From CAZNPL01 sp964574815 (GTDB taxonomy: Bacteria > Planctomycetota > Phycisphaerae > UBA1845): a DNA stretch of 64,000 nt. Of the stretch, positions 38,201 to 46,146 are shown piece by piece. Both the position numbers and the translations under genes were made by a program. The notes beneath the pieces were generated by a model. That model was not told the origin of the DNA. It saw only the letters and a list, made by a program, of their open reading frames with translations, and made no database searches. Numbering within the stretch: the first letter of the stretch is position 1; each line of letters starts with the position of its first letter. The stretch is from positions 5,353-69,352 of the forward strand of contig CAZNPL010000038.1 of the NCBI GenBank assembly GCA_964574815.1. The letters run 5' to 3'.

Positions 38201-40032
38201 GCAATGACAACGGCCAGGCGGATCAGGAGGACGTCGCTTCCGGACAAAGCGCCGACTGCAACGGCAACGGGATTCCGGATGAGTGCCTTCACATCGAGAC
38301 GGACTGCAACGGGAACGGATCGCCCGATGACTGCGACATCGCTGACGGCGTTAGCGAGGACTGCACGTTGAACGGGGTTCCCGACGAATGCGAGCCGGAC
38401 TGCAACGGGAACTTTGTGGCGGACAGTTGCGACATCGCGGGCGGCGCCAGCATGGATATCAACACCAACGACGTGCCCGATGAGTGCGATCCTCGCCGGG
38501 ACATCTACGTTGACGTTGAGGGGTGTTTCTTCCCCGGCTCGGGGACGGAAGACGACCCCTACTGCAACATCCAGCAGGCGATCGAGAGTGCCGGCAGCGG
38601 GCGCGATGCGCTGGTCGAGATCGTGGTGGCCGACGGACTTTATCGGGGGCCCGGCAACAAGAACATCGAGTTCAACGGCCGAGCGCTGACGCTTCGCAGC
38701 GCCAACGGGCCGCAAGGATGCATCATTGATGCCGAAGGCGACGGGCGGGGTTTCGTATTTGGCCCTGGTGACGACCAGGTCCGGTTGCGTGGCTTTACCG
38801 TTGTCAACGGCTCTTCGACCAGCGGCGGCGGCATCTTCTGCTCCACTTCGAATCCCATCATGGAATCGTGTATCATTCGCGACTGTTACGCCGAGCGCTT
38901 CGGCGGCGGGATGCATCTGTTCCGGGCGAATCCGACGATTCGCAACTGCGCGGTCTCGAACAACACCGCCGAGTTCTTTTACGGGGGCGGCATCTACTGC
39001 TCGATCAGCAGTCCGAAGATCTTCAATACGTACATCGTGGACAATCAAGCCGATCTGGGCGGCGCGGTCTTCGGTTCGTCCAGCGCGCCGGTGATGCGGA
39101 ACGTGACCGTGGCGTTCAATCGCGCTGGTAGTCGCGGCGGCGGTTTTTATTTTACCGGCGGCGGCAGTCGGCCGGAGTTCAGGAATTCGATGCTGTGGGG
39201 TAACGACGCCGACAGCGGTCGGGAGATGTACCTGTCGGTCGGGGCAAACCTGACGGCCGGGTACAGTTTGATTCGTGGCGGGAAGTCCCTGGTTGAGCTG
39301 TCGGGCGGCACGCTGACATGGGAAGAAGGCAACCTGGACGCCGACCCGAAGTTCGTTGACGCGGCCGGCGGAGACTACCATCTGTCGCCGATGTCCCCCG
39401 GGATCGACGGCGGCGACCCGGCGTTTGAGCCGTCTGAGGGCGAGACCGATACGGACGGCGACGCACGCGTTCTGCTGGATGGCGTGGACATGGGGGCGGA
39501 TGAAGCGACCGCGTTTGCCGACTGCAATGGTGACGAGAGGCCTGACGGGCGGGAGATCGCGCTCGACGAAGCGGCGGACTGCAACGAGAACGATGTGCTG
39601 GATCAGTGCGACATCGCCGAGGGGACTTCGCCTGATTCTCTGCCGCCGACCGGCGACGGCGTGCCGGACGAGTGCCAATCGGATTGCAACAACAACACCA
39701 TGCCCGATACGCTCGATCTGGCCGAGGCGACGAGCCTCGACTGCAACGAGAACCTCGTCCCCGACGAATGCGACATCGCCGAAGGTGTGAGCGCGGATTG
39801 CGACGGGGACGGGATTCCCGACGACTGCAAGCCGTTCGGCGATGTGAACGCGAGCGGTTTGGTCAATGTGCTCGACGCGTTCTGCGTGCTCGAGGCGGTT
39901 TCAGGTGTGTACGACAACTGCACCATCGAGGACGCCGACATCGGCGACTGCGTTCCGGACGGTGAGGTCGATCTCGTGGATGTCATGGCAGTGCTGGATG
40001 CGATCGCAGGCATCAACCCCTGCTGCTCCTGA
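35257..40032 (+). CDS. Very large exported subtilisin-like protease with Asp/Cys calcium-type repeats and dockerin-like end
   Basis: 1591 residues from ATG 35257, signal peptide (LALLASLLVACVPPARG). ~65-140: inhibitor-like propeptide. ~150-470: S8 domain with Asp198 (VIDTGIN), His253 (HGSHVAG), Asn (AAAGN) and Ser419 (GTSMATPHV). Then ~18 half-repeats D-C-N-x-N-x-x-x-D at ~473-780, six at ~981-1080 and about six at ~1421-1525. ~782-980: beta-rich domain with a cohesin-like look (VELELRISGWD). ~1085-1395: right-handed beta-helix (GGGIFCSTSNP, GGGIYCSISSP). ~1527-1591: dockerin-like pair ending NPCCS. Extracellular proteolysis is the likely role; the repeats suggest calcium binding or spacing. 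Confidence 0.85.
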   Translation: MRITIEPHVNIGLALLASLLVACVPPARGEDEPVEAPTPLIQEALDRALGDGGDPGGEDAAATASHHPSRLIVRFRTDMVPGQRAVTHTTARADRVVRRARFVDGLTVVEVPEDEWSQALASYRTDPNVLYVEPDFEIRIGDLPNDPSFDRLWGMENTGQTLNGFFCFPTGTVGADIRALEAWDVWTGDPDFRIAVIDTGINYEHPDLAANVWTNPGEIAGNGIDDDGNGWIDDIHGYDFHNGDSDPLDDHRHGSHVAGTIGAVGNNDLGVVGVNHQCSLVALKTFDENGSGFVSTAVEAMEYVIANGIRVSNNSWGCSSADAGCFSQALFDVIQASQSVDHIFVAAAGNKFGNDNDDIPYYPVSYDLDNIIAVAALDNRDGLAFFSNFGANSVDVAAPGACIYSTMLGSDYGYLDGTSMATPHVTGLVGLVMSRLPELTGPQVRERIFKTVRPVPALEGMVATGGVIHAGAAVWDCNTNGVLDEEDIASGESSDCNGNQLPDECEPDCNENGVADGCDIDAGTSLDCSGNGIPDECEPDCNGNGVPDSCDIADGVSQDCDGEGNGIPDECENDCDGNGVADSCDVARGAPDCNRNGIPDICEPGGDADCNDNDTADLCDIFIGRSRDCNENAVPDECDVASGSSEDCTGNGVPDECEPDCNQNSIADSCDIASGFSTDCSHNGRPDECEPDCNGNGVADVCDIRNGDSGDCNINRIPDECEPGGRPEDDCNGNNQPDLCDVYAGLGRDCNSNGVLDLCDVDAGVSADVNVDGVPDECEGKGFRLIPIGASGPHVIEESEILLDEAGQTVELELRISGWDLDGDGAPTLRGYQAEVDASGFSSALYGELDLAQIPCASNEDCPGWQAECLDTGYCSRYAAVGIDTTRPDFVFYDLFSVWVVNLISNAPDFFILSALFSAGDSVADPGEEKYAGTILLDVPPLAGGTFTIDLNQGNSIFGSSAGLSISIPTFAPVRITIPSDCNDNGQADQEDVASGQSADCNGNGIPDECLHIETDCNGNGSPDDCDIADGVSEDCTLNGVPDECEPDCNGNFVADSCDIAGGASMDINTNDVPDECDPRRDIYVDVEGCFFPGSGTEDDPYCNIQQAIESAGSGRDALVEIVVADGLYRGPGNKNIEFNGRALTLRSANGPQGCIIDAEGDGRGFVFGPGDDQVRLRGFTVVNGSSTSGGGIFCSTSNPIMESCIIRDCYAERFGGGMHLFRANPTIRNCAVSNNTAEFFYGGGIYCSISSPKIFNTYIVDNQADLGGAVFGSSSAPVMRNVTVAFNRAGSRGGGFYFTGGGSRPEFRNSMLWGNDADSGREMYLSVGANLTAGYSLIRGGKSLVELSGGTLTWEEGNLDADPKFVDAAGGDYHLSPMSPGIDGGDPAFEPSEGETDTDGDARVLLDGVDMGADEATAFADCNGDERPDGREIALDEAADCNENDVLDQCDIAEGTSPDSLPPTGDGVPDECQSDCNNNTMPDTLDLAEATSLDCNENLVPDECDIAEGVSADCDGDGIPDDCKPFGDVNASGLVNVLDAFCVLEAVSGVYDNCTIEDADIGDCVPDGEVDLVDVMAVLDAIAGINPCCS

Positions 40033-40122
40033 CGGTGTGACCGTTTCCCGACGGGCTCAACCTGCTAGACTATCGCGTTGTTCGTGTGCTGGTACACGAT
40101 CCGCTTCGAAGGAGGCGCGTGC

Positions 40123-40494
40123 ATGAAACGGACGCTCAAGTGGCAACACGGCGCGATCGCCCTGACGGCGCTGGGGGTTCTCGGCACGTCTGGCTGTTTC
40201 GACATCGAGTTTCCAGTGGACTTTGCGCTGCTCAGCTCGGTGTCTCCCTTTGTCGTGAGCGGCACGGCCACCGTTGTGGACAACGACGGCCCCTGCCGGG
40301 CATGGATCGGTGACAACGGGGTCACGTATCACCTCTTCCAGGATCCGCTGCTGGACAATGATTTGTTTGATCGCATTATCGAGCCGGGCACCGTATCGCG
40401 GCTCGTTCTGGCGGAGCGGTCTGATCTGCGGCTGGCGTGCGCGTTCGGCATCAATGTTGAAGTTCAGGACGTTTTGGAGATTGTGGAGCCATAG
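40123..40494 (+). CDS. Small hypothetical lipoprotein
   Basis: ATG 40123 is preceded by GGAGG at 40111-40115, which decides the start over an upstream TTG. 123 residues; lipobox GVLGTSGC. The mature part has a few Cys (GPCRAW, LACAF) and no recognised domain. The stop is followed by the SGNH hydrolase gene, 115 bp away. Confidence 0.65.
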   Translation: MKRTLKWQHGAIALTALGVLGTSGCFDIEFPVDFALLSSVSPFVVSGTATVVDNDGPCRAWIGDNGVTYHLFQDPLLDNDLFDRIIEPGTVSRLVLAERSDLRLACAFGINVEVQDVLEIVEP

Positions 40495-40609
40495 GGTCCG
40501 GAAGCGTTGACGCAAACCGGTGTTGCGGCTTCAGGTGTCGCCTGTTTTGCGCTGTGAGGGGTGAAGGATAGATGATTCATTTCGCGAACGCACCGGGCGC
40601 CTCGAAATC

Positions 40610-42226
40610 ATGATTCTCGCACGAGTGTTCATTGGGCGAAAGAAGCCTGAACCGGCGCAGGTGGAGCCGAATTGGCGCGTTCAAGCCGGCCGTCAGGCTG
40701 TCTGGCGGTTCGTGCTTGTGGTTTGCGGGTTGGCCATGGGATGTCCGTTCGCCGGACCGGTAGTGCCTGGAAACGGCCATCGTGAGCGACCGCAGGCCGT
40801 CCTGCTGCTTGGCGTGGAAGGGCTGGAAGCTCCTGTTACCGAGGATCGCAACGTTTTCAAACCGTCTTCGTTTCGGTCGCTTGGGGACGAAACCAACGAC
40901 CGTTTTGCGGGGTTTTTTGTTACCGTGGCCACGCACGATCCCGATGCGTTGAAGGCGGTCATTGTGAATCGACGGTCCGGCATCGATGTGGCCTTGCGGC
41001 GGTTGGCGTCGCCGGCGACGCCGGATGAAATGCGACGTGCTGGACAACTCGAGCCGTATAACGCCGCGGTCGAGTCGGCCCTGAAGGCGGGGGACGGGCT
41101 TTTCTGGCTCGCGGGAGATGCATCACCGCCGCCGTTGGCTGTCAAGATCGGCGTCCTGCTGCCGGAGGGACTTGTGACTCCTCTTGCGATGCTGGAGGTT
41201 TACGCGAGCGAGGCCGGAGACACGCCGGTGGCCGGGGCGCGCATTGAGCTGACCGGCGAGTTCTTCAACATGGTCGTGCTGGGGGACTCTGTCGCATGGG
41301 GCAATGGGCTGCGATATTACGACAAGATCTGGGTTCGCGTGGCCGAGTTCCTGGAAGAACAACTGGAGCGAAAAGCGATCATCCAGCGCTACGCGATGTC
41401 CGGGGCTCCCATTGTTCCGTTCGAGGGCGAGGGAACATGCGCATTTCCCTGCAACGGCGAGTTGCCCGCCGTTTTGAATTCGGTGACCAACCAGGTAAGT
41501 CAGATCATTGAGCCGGCCGAGATTGACCTCGTTCTCATGAACGGATGCATCAACGACCTGGGTCGCGGCATCATCTTCGATCGGTCCGAGGATATCGAAC
41601 TTCTGCACACTTTGACCGTCCAGGCCTGCGACGAAGAGATGGGTGCCCTGCTCGAGCGGGTCCGCGAGGTCGCTCCGAACGCGGTGATTGTGGTTATGGG
41701 TTACTACCCGATCATCGGTCTCCAGAGCGATCTGACCGGTGTGCTGAATCTTCAGCTCATCGAGGGCACCGGGATCGAGGGCGGCAGCGTGCAATTGGCG
41801 GACCTGGCCGAGCGCTCGCGCGTGTTTGCTGATACGGCGAACGCGTCGCTGCAGAGTGCAGTTGACCGTTTGAATGCAAGCCATCCGGATGCTCCGGCGG
41901 CGGCGTTCGCCGACGCTAGCTTCGGCCCGGCCAACGTGATCTTCGGGCCGGAGGCGTGGTTGTGGGGACTGACAGACGAGGCCGAGGGGTTTGAATCGTT
42001 GAACCTGGGTTTGGACGTGTTTCCCGAGGACCCGATGCGTTTCAGCCGGCTGGATCTCTGCCTGGAGTACGGACTCTCGCCGACGCTCGTCCCGTGCCTG
42101 TATGCTTCGATCGGCCACCCCAACGAGGAAGGTGCGGAGGCTTATGCCGAAGCGATTCTGGCCGAGCTCGAGCGTATGGGCATCATTCCCTCACTGACGC
42201 CTGACGCCGTCTCTTACGACAACTGA
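40610..42226 (+). CDS. SGNH/GDSL-type hydrolase, exported
   Basis: 538 residues. A hydrophobic segment ending VCGLAMGC suggests a lipoprotein, but it starts ~30 residues in, so the real start may be internal. Family blocks: I VVLGDSVAWGNG (Ser), a Gly (MSGAP), III GCINDLG (Asn) and V SIGHPNEEGAEAYAEAI, where the expected Asp-x-x-His reads SxxH. The domain order (N-terminal ~210 residues of beta-rich region, then SGNH) suits an extracellular esterase or lipase-like enzyme acting on a polymer. Substrate unknown. Confidence 0.75.
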   Translation: MILARVFIGRKKPEPAQVEPNWRVQAGRQAVWRFVLVVCGLAMGCPFAGPVVPGNGHRERPQAVLLLGVEGLEAPVTEDRNVFKPSSFRSLGDETNDRFAGFFVTVATHDPDALKAVIVNRRSGIDVALRRLASPATPDEMRRAGQLEPYNAAVESALKAGDGLFWLAGDASPPPLAVKIGVLLPEGLVTPLAMLEVYASEAGDTPVAGARIELTGEFFNMVVLGDSVAWGNGLRYYDKIWVRVAEFLEEQLERKAIIQRYAMSGAPIVPFEGEGTCAFPCNGELPAVLNSVTNQVSQIIEPAEIDLVLMNGCINDLGRGIIFDRSEDIELLHTLTVQACDEEMGALLERVREVAPNAVIVVMGYYPIIGLQSDLTGVLNLQLIEGTGIEGGSVQLADLAERSRVFADTANASLQSAVDRLNASHPDAPAAAFADASFGPANVIFGPEAWLWGLTDEAEGFESLNLGLDVFPEDPMRFSRLDLCLEYGLSPTLVPCLYASIGHPNEEGAEAYAEAILAELERMGIIPSLTPDAVSYDN

Positions 42227-42563
42227 TTCGCGTCGGCGGAAGTCGCACCGCCTGTCGCAGGGCGATGGTCGGCAGCCCCCCCCCTCGGGTGGCGGTTATC
42301 ATGCCTGGAATAATTGCAGTCGTTTGCGACCAACTTGTTTTTTTACGTGCTGCGAGCTTCAGCGCTTACAAGTTTGGAATCGGAACGGCCTTCAGTTTGC
42401 TATAATCAGTGTGACCTCAGGGGTTTCAGCGTTGGCGGCCTGGAGTTTGGCCGAGGGGGGAGCGGTGCGGGCATCCGGCTTTCCCCTGTGATGAGGCGAA
42501 TTTGCGTCGGCCTGAAGCGACGGGCCGAGGTTGAACAGGTTCAAGAAAGGAGATTTTGACGCA
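42227..42563. other. Intergenic region before the matrixin-like gene
   Basis: About 337 bp. TATAAT at 42401-42406 may be a -10 box; AAAGGAG near 42546-42552 is the ribosome binding site. No other feature seen. Confidence 0.4.
42401..42406 (+). promoter_or_regulatory. Possible -10 element before the matrixin-like protease gene
   Basis: tataatcag, the same nine bases as at 35201. The spacing to ttggaa (42374) is 21 bases, longer than ideal. Confidence 0.3.
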
Positions 42564-43904
42564 ATGGGGATCGGCGCACGTTGTTTGCTCTTGACGTTGA
42601 CTGCAGTTCTTTTGTCCGCCTATAGCCGCGCTGATGAGCCGCGGGATCATGAGCGTTTTGATTGCGGGCGGGACATCCTCCGGCACGAAGTGGTGTTGCC
42701 GTTGTCGGCGGAGGCCCTGGCCCGCCCCCAGGCTCGGGCCGCCGCCACGGGGTTGGACATCGTGCTCAATGTCGGTCCGGGCCTTGCGGCTGAGCCTGAG
42801 GCGTTGGCGACGTTTGAACGGGCGGCCGAGATCTGGGAAAGCAAGTTTTCCGATCCGGTGACTGTGGTGATCGACGCCGACCTGGACGATCTGCCGTCGG
42901 GCGTGCTGGGATCGACGGGGTCGCGCAGCTTCCTTTTGAACTACGGGGATGTTCTGGTCGCCATGGTCGTCGATTCGCAGGCGAACGAGACCATCGTATC
43001 GGATCTCCCGTCTCTCAGTCAGTACAGCGCCATCGTGCCGTCCGGTTTCGGTGTGGACAGCAGTCTCATTGGAACGAAGGCCAACCTGCGGGCGCTGGGG
43101 TTTGACATGAGCTTCGACGACGGCAACCCCGACGCATCCATCACGTTCAGCACCGGGTTTCTTGATGATTTCGACTTCGATCCATCGGACGGGATCGCGT
43201 CGGGTTTGTTCGACTTCGAGGCGATTGCGGTCCATGAGATCGGGCACGCGCTTGGATTCACAAGCACGGTTGACACCGTCGATTTTGTCCTCGATCAGGG
43301 CGGTACGACCGACGTCAGCCTTCGGACGCTGGATATGTTCCGGCTGCGGCCCGGCGACGCGGCCGTGGATTTTACGACGAGTCCGCGGATCGGCTCGCCC
43401 GGTAACCTGGAACCGACGCAGGTGTTCTTTGATGGTGCGGGTGAACTCGGATTGTCGACCGGGCGCTTTCTCGGTGACGGCCGGCAGGCGAGCCACTGGA
43501 AGGCGAACGAGCTGACCGGGTTGCTGATCGGGATCATGGATCCGACGCTCGGCCGCGGGGAGCGATTGGAAGTCGGTGACAATGACATACGGGCTTTCGG
43601 TCTGATCGGGTGGGACGTGATCTGCACGCTGGACTGCGGCGATGGCGATCCGTGCACGTTTGACGAGTGTGTCGGCGGGGCGTGCGTGAATTCTCCGGTC
43701 GCCTATGGGGACGTGAACGGCGACGGGGCGGTCAATCTGTTTGATGTGTTCTGTGTGCTGGACGGGATCGGCGGCGACTTCAGCGAGTGCGACTTCTCGA
43801 ACGTGGACATCGAGCCGTGCGTGCCCAACGGGACGCTGAACCTGCTTGACGTGTTTGCGTTGCTGAACGCGATCGGCGGTACCGATCCTTGCTGCGGTCC
43901 GTAA
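42564..43904 (+). CDS. Exported matrixin-like zinc metalloprotease with dockerin-like tail
   Basis: 446 residues from ATG 42564 (AAAGGAG ~11 bases upstream). Signal sequence (CLLLTLTAVLLSAYSRA). The core carries HEIGHALGFTSTVD, an HExxHxxGxxH/D-like zinc motif, at about residue 224. It lies in a region resembling NF038122-type planctomycete metalloproteases. Residues ~382-446 (YGDVNGDGAVNLFDVFCVLDG...DIEPCVPNGTLNLLDVFALLNAIGG...DPCCG) are the same dockerin-like tail as in the 35-kb subtilase. An extracellular protease role is likely. Confidence 0.75.
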   Translation: MGIGARCLLLTLTAVLLSAYSRADEPRDHERFDCGRDILRHEVVLPLSAEALARPQARAAATGLDIVLNVGPGLAAEPEALATFERAAEIWESKFSDPVTVVIDADLDDLPSGVLGSTGSRSFLLNYGDVLVAMVVDSQANETIVSDLPSLSQYSAIVPSGFGVDSSLIGTKANLRALGFDMSFDDGNPDASITFSTGFLDDFDFDPSDGIASGLFDFEAIAVHEIGHALGFTSTVDTVDFVLDQGGTTDVSLRTLDMFRLRPGDAAVDFTTSPRIGSPGNLEPTQVFFDGAGELGLSTGRFLGDGRQASHWKANELTGLLIGIMDPTLGRGERLEVGDNDIRAFGLIGWDVICTLDCGDGDPCTFDECVGGACVNSPVAYGDVNGDGAVNLFDVFCVLDGIGGDFSECDFSNVDIEPCVPNGTLNLLDVFALLNAIGGTDPCCGP

Positions 43905-44144
43905 GCGGGGCGGCGCTCGCGCACACGTACACGCGTGCGTGACAGTTCAGGTAGGTAGGTGCCCTGGGAAAGCGGAGCCGCAACGGCGGCGGAGCTTGCC
44001 CGTGCGTTTTCTTCGTTCGGCAGCGGCACGGGCGCCGCGCCAGCCGCCAGTCGAGCCGGGGCTTGCCCGGGCGGACTTCTCTGGTAGAGTTCTTTCGGAT
44101 GCGCCATCAGCGGAGGCCGGGCGCCGGTCGCCGCCGCGTGTCAT
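43905..44144. other. Intergenic region before selC
   Basis: About 240 bp. It contains fragments like gtgccctgggaaagcgg and ggcggcggagcttgcccgtg, similar to the intergenic repeat family, but no perfect inverted repeat. Should hold the selC promoter. Confidence 0.35.
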
Positions 44145-44240
44145 GGGAGTGTCCGGACGCCTGGTGGGTCCCGCGGCCTTCAAAGCCGTTGAGGGGTCGT
44201 TGACGCGGCTCCTGGTGGGTTCGATTCCCATCCACTCCCG
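44145..44240 (+). tRNA. selC: tRNA-Sec (selenocysteine), anticodon TCA
   Basis: 96 nt from GGGAGTGT to CCACTCCCG. Acceptor pairs GGGAGTG with CACTCCC; the 8th pair is T/C mismatched. Six-bp D stem GGAC(G)CC-TGGT-GGGTCC with one bulged G. Anticodon arm GCGGC-CTTCAAA-GCCGT with UCA. Long variable arm GGGGTCG-TTGACG-CGGCTCC (7 bp with two wobbles). T arm GTGGG-TTCGATT-CCCAT. G73 discriminator; no CCA encoded. The long D arm and variable arm plus UCA anticodon are diagnostic of tRNA-Sec. It lies between the protease and pntB, on the opposite strand to pntB. Confidence 0.85.
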
Positions 44241-44294
44241 ATACGGTCGTTGCATTGTGATAGCGTTGGTGGGGGCTCGATCGGGATCAGGAAG

Positions 44295-44325
44295 CACTGG
44301 CGGGGCCGCTTGAGGCGGACCAGTG
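44295..44325. repeat. Inverted repeat cactgg...ccagtg with nested ccgcttgaggcgg
   Basis: cactgg (44295-44300) pairs with ccagtg (44320-44325). Inside, ccgc-ttgag-gcgg (44306-44318) is a variant of the palindrome family. It follows selC by ~55 bp. Confidence 0.7.
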
Positions 44326-44362
44326 GCACCGTGCGTCGGAGGTGGGTCGCTTGGTCCTTTAG

Positions 44363-44385
44363 CACTGGCGGGCAAGCCGCCAGTG
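44363..44385. repeat. Perfect hairpin cactggcgg-gcaag-ccgccagtg
   Basis: 9-bp perfect arms with a 5-base loop. It lies ~40 bp beyond the pntB stop (minus strand). There is no T-run on either side, so it is not a classical terminator. Confidence 0.75.
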
Positions 44386-44423
44386 GCACCCGGCATGCTA
44401 CGCTTAGCGCATTTTGAAGGTTG

Positions 44424-45818
44424 TTACCCTTCTCTTAGCTCCTCGACCAACGCCGTCACCGTCGCTTTGGCGTCTCCGAAGAGCATCATGGTCTTTTCGT
44501 CGTAGAATAACGGGTTGTCTACTCCGGCGAAGCCGCTGCCTAGCGAGCGCTTGCAGATCATGACCGTTCGGGCTTTGTCCACGTCGAGGATGGGCATGCC
44601 GTAGATCGGGCTGCCCTTGTCGGTGCGGGCGACGGGGTTGATGACGTCGTTGGCGCCCAAGACGAGAGCGACGTCGGTGTTCTCGAACTCGGGGTTGATG
44701 TCGTCCATCTCGACGAGCTGGTCGTAGGGAACATCGGCCTCGGCGAGCAGGACGTTCATGTGTCCGGGCATGCGGCCGGCGACGGGGTGGATGGCGTATT
44801 TGACGTCCACCCCCTTGCCTTCGAGGACCTGCCCCAGCTCGCGGGTGATGTGCTGGGCGCGGGCGACGGCGAGGCCGTAGCCCGGGACGACGACGACGGA
44901 CGAGGCGGCGTCAAGGACCATCGCCGCGTCTTCGACGCTGTAATCGCGCACCTGCTTCTTGGCTTCTCCGGGTCCCGCAGCGCCGGTCGAGTCGGCGACG
45001 CCGAACGCGCCGAAGGCCACGTTGCTGAGCGACCGGTTCATGGCCTTGCACATCAGGGCGGTGAGGATGATGCCGGCGGCGCCGACCAGCGAGCCGGCGA
45101 TGATCAGCAGTTCGTTCTTGAGCACGAAGCCGGTGGCGCAGGCGGCCAGACCGGAATAGGAGTTGAGCAGCGAGATCACGACGGGCATATCCGCGCCGCC
45201 GATGGGGATGACCAGCAGGACGCCGAGCACGAACGACAGGACCAGCAGCACGATCAGGGCTACATAGGACGCCGGGTTCGTGACCAGCGGAATGAACAGC
45301 GCGATGATCACCAGGAAGAGCAGGCCGTTGAGAATGTTTTGCGCGGTGTAGGTGATCGGCTGCGACGGGACTTTTCCGCAGAGCTTGCCCCAGGCGACGA
45401 TGGAGCCGGTCAGGGTGAGGCCTCCGATCAGGACGGAGAGGCCGACGGTCACGATGGTCATCGTGTCGATCTGGGCGAGCTCTTCCGTCGCGGCGTAGTC
45501 GCTCAGTGCGACGAGTGCGGATGCGATTCCGCCGAAGCCGTTGAACAGGGCGACCATCTCGGGCATGCCGGTCATCTGCACGGTGAGCGCAAACCATGCC
45601 CCGACGACGGCCCCGATGATGAGACCGATGAGGATCCATCGATAATCAACGATGATCTCGAAGTGGACCAGCGTTGCCACGATGGCGATCAGCATGGCCA
45701 GCGACGCGAGCACGTTTCCGCCGCGGGCGGTCTTGGGGCTGCCCAGGCGCTTCAGGCCAAGGACGAAGAGGGCGAAGGCGACCAGGTATGCCAGCCGAAT
45801 AAAGTCTGCTTGTTCCAT
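44424..45818 (-). CDS. pntB: NAD(P) transhydrogenase beta subunit
   Basis: 464 residues: ~8 membrane helices in the first ~250 residues, then a soluble NADP-binding domain with PGYGLAVARAQH (Gly-rich) and LVLGANDVINPVAR...PIYGMPILDVDKA near the end. Couples proton entry to hydride transfer from NADH to NADP. Last gene of the pntAA-pntAB-pntB operon, 28 bp after pntAB. Length fits the family. Confidence 0.94.
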   Translation of the reverse strand: MEQADFIRLAYLVAFALFVLGLKRLGSPKTARGGNVLASLAMLIAIVATLVHFEIIVDYRWILIGLIIGAVVGAWFALTVQMTGMPEMVALFNGFGGIASALVALSDYAATEELAQIDTMTIVTVGLSVLIGGLTLTGSIVAWGKLCGKVPSQPITYTAQNILNGLLFLVIIALFIPLVTNPASYVALIVLLVLSFVLGVLLVIPIGGADMPVVISLLNSYSGLAACATGFVLKNELLIIAGSLVGAAGIILTALMCKAMNRSLSNVAFGAFGVADSTGAAGPGEAKKQVRDYSVEDAAMVLDAASSVVVVPGYGLAVARAQHITRELGQVLEGKGVDVKYAIHPVAGRMPGHMNVLLAEADVPYDQLVEMDDINPEFENTDVALVLGANDVINPVARTDKGSPIYGMPILDVDKARTVMICKRSLGSGFAGVDNPLFYDEKTMMLFGDAKATVTALVEELREG

Positions 45819-45846
45819 AATGCTGTCCTATTGGTGCAGTCGCCGG

Positions 45847-46131
45847 CTACTTCTTCTTGAACATCCGGAGCATTCGGTCGGTGACCAGGAAGCCGCCGAC
45901 CACGTTGATGGTCGCGAAAGCGACGGCGGCCGTCCCGATGATCGCGGCCAGCCAGTCGGCTCCGCGTCCCGCGCAGATGAGGGCACCGACGATGGTGATG
46001 CCCGATATGGCGTTCGCACCGGACATCAACGGCGTGTGGAGCATCGCCGGGACCTTCGAGATGAGCTCGAAGCCCAGAAAAATCGCCAGGACAAATACGA
46101 ATAAAAGCGTGATCAGATCGACTTCTTGCAT
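45847..46131 (-). CDS. pntAB: NAD(P) transhydrogenase alpha subunit, membrane part
   Basis: 94 residues with three predicted membrane helices, including TLLFVFVLAIFLGFELISKV and PLMSGANAISGITIVGALI, the typical second alpha subunit when PntA is split. It lies 15 bp after pntAA and precedes pntB by 28 bp. Together the three form the membrane proton pump. Confidence 0.92.
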   Translation of the reverse strand: MQEVDLITLLFVFVLAIFLGFELISKVPAMLHTPLMSGANAISGITIVGALICAGRGADWLAAIIGTAAVAFATINVVGGFLVTDRMLRMFKKK

Positions 46132-46146
46132 CGGTTTACGCCTTTG

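Noticed and set aside
37696..39678. 660-codon minus-strand frame in the subtilase
   Set aside because: Shadow of the repeat-rich coding sequence; the plus frame has protease and repeat motifs.
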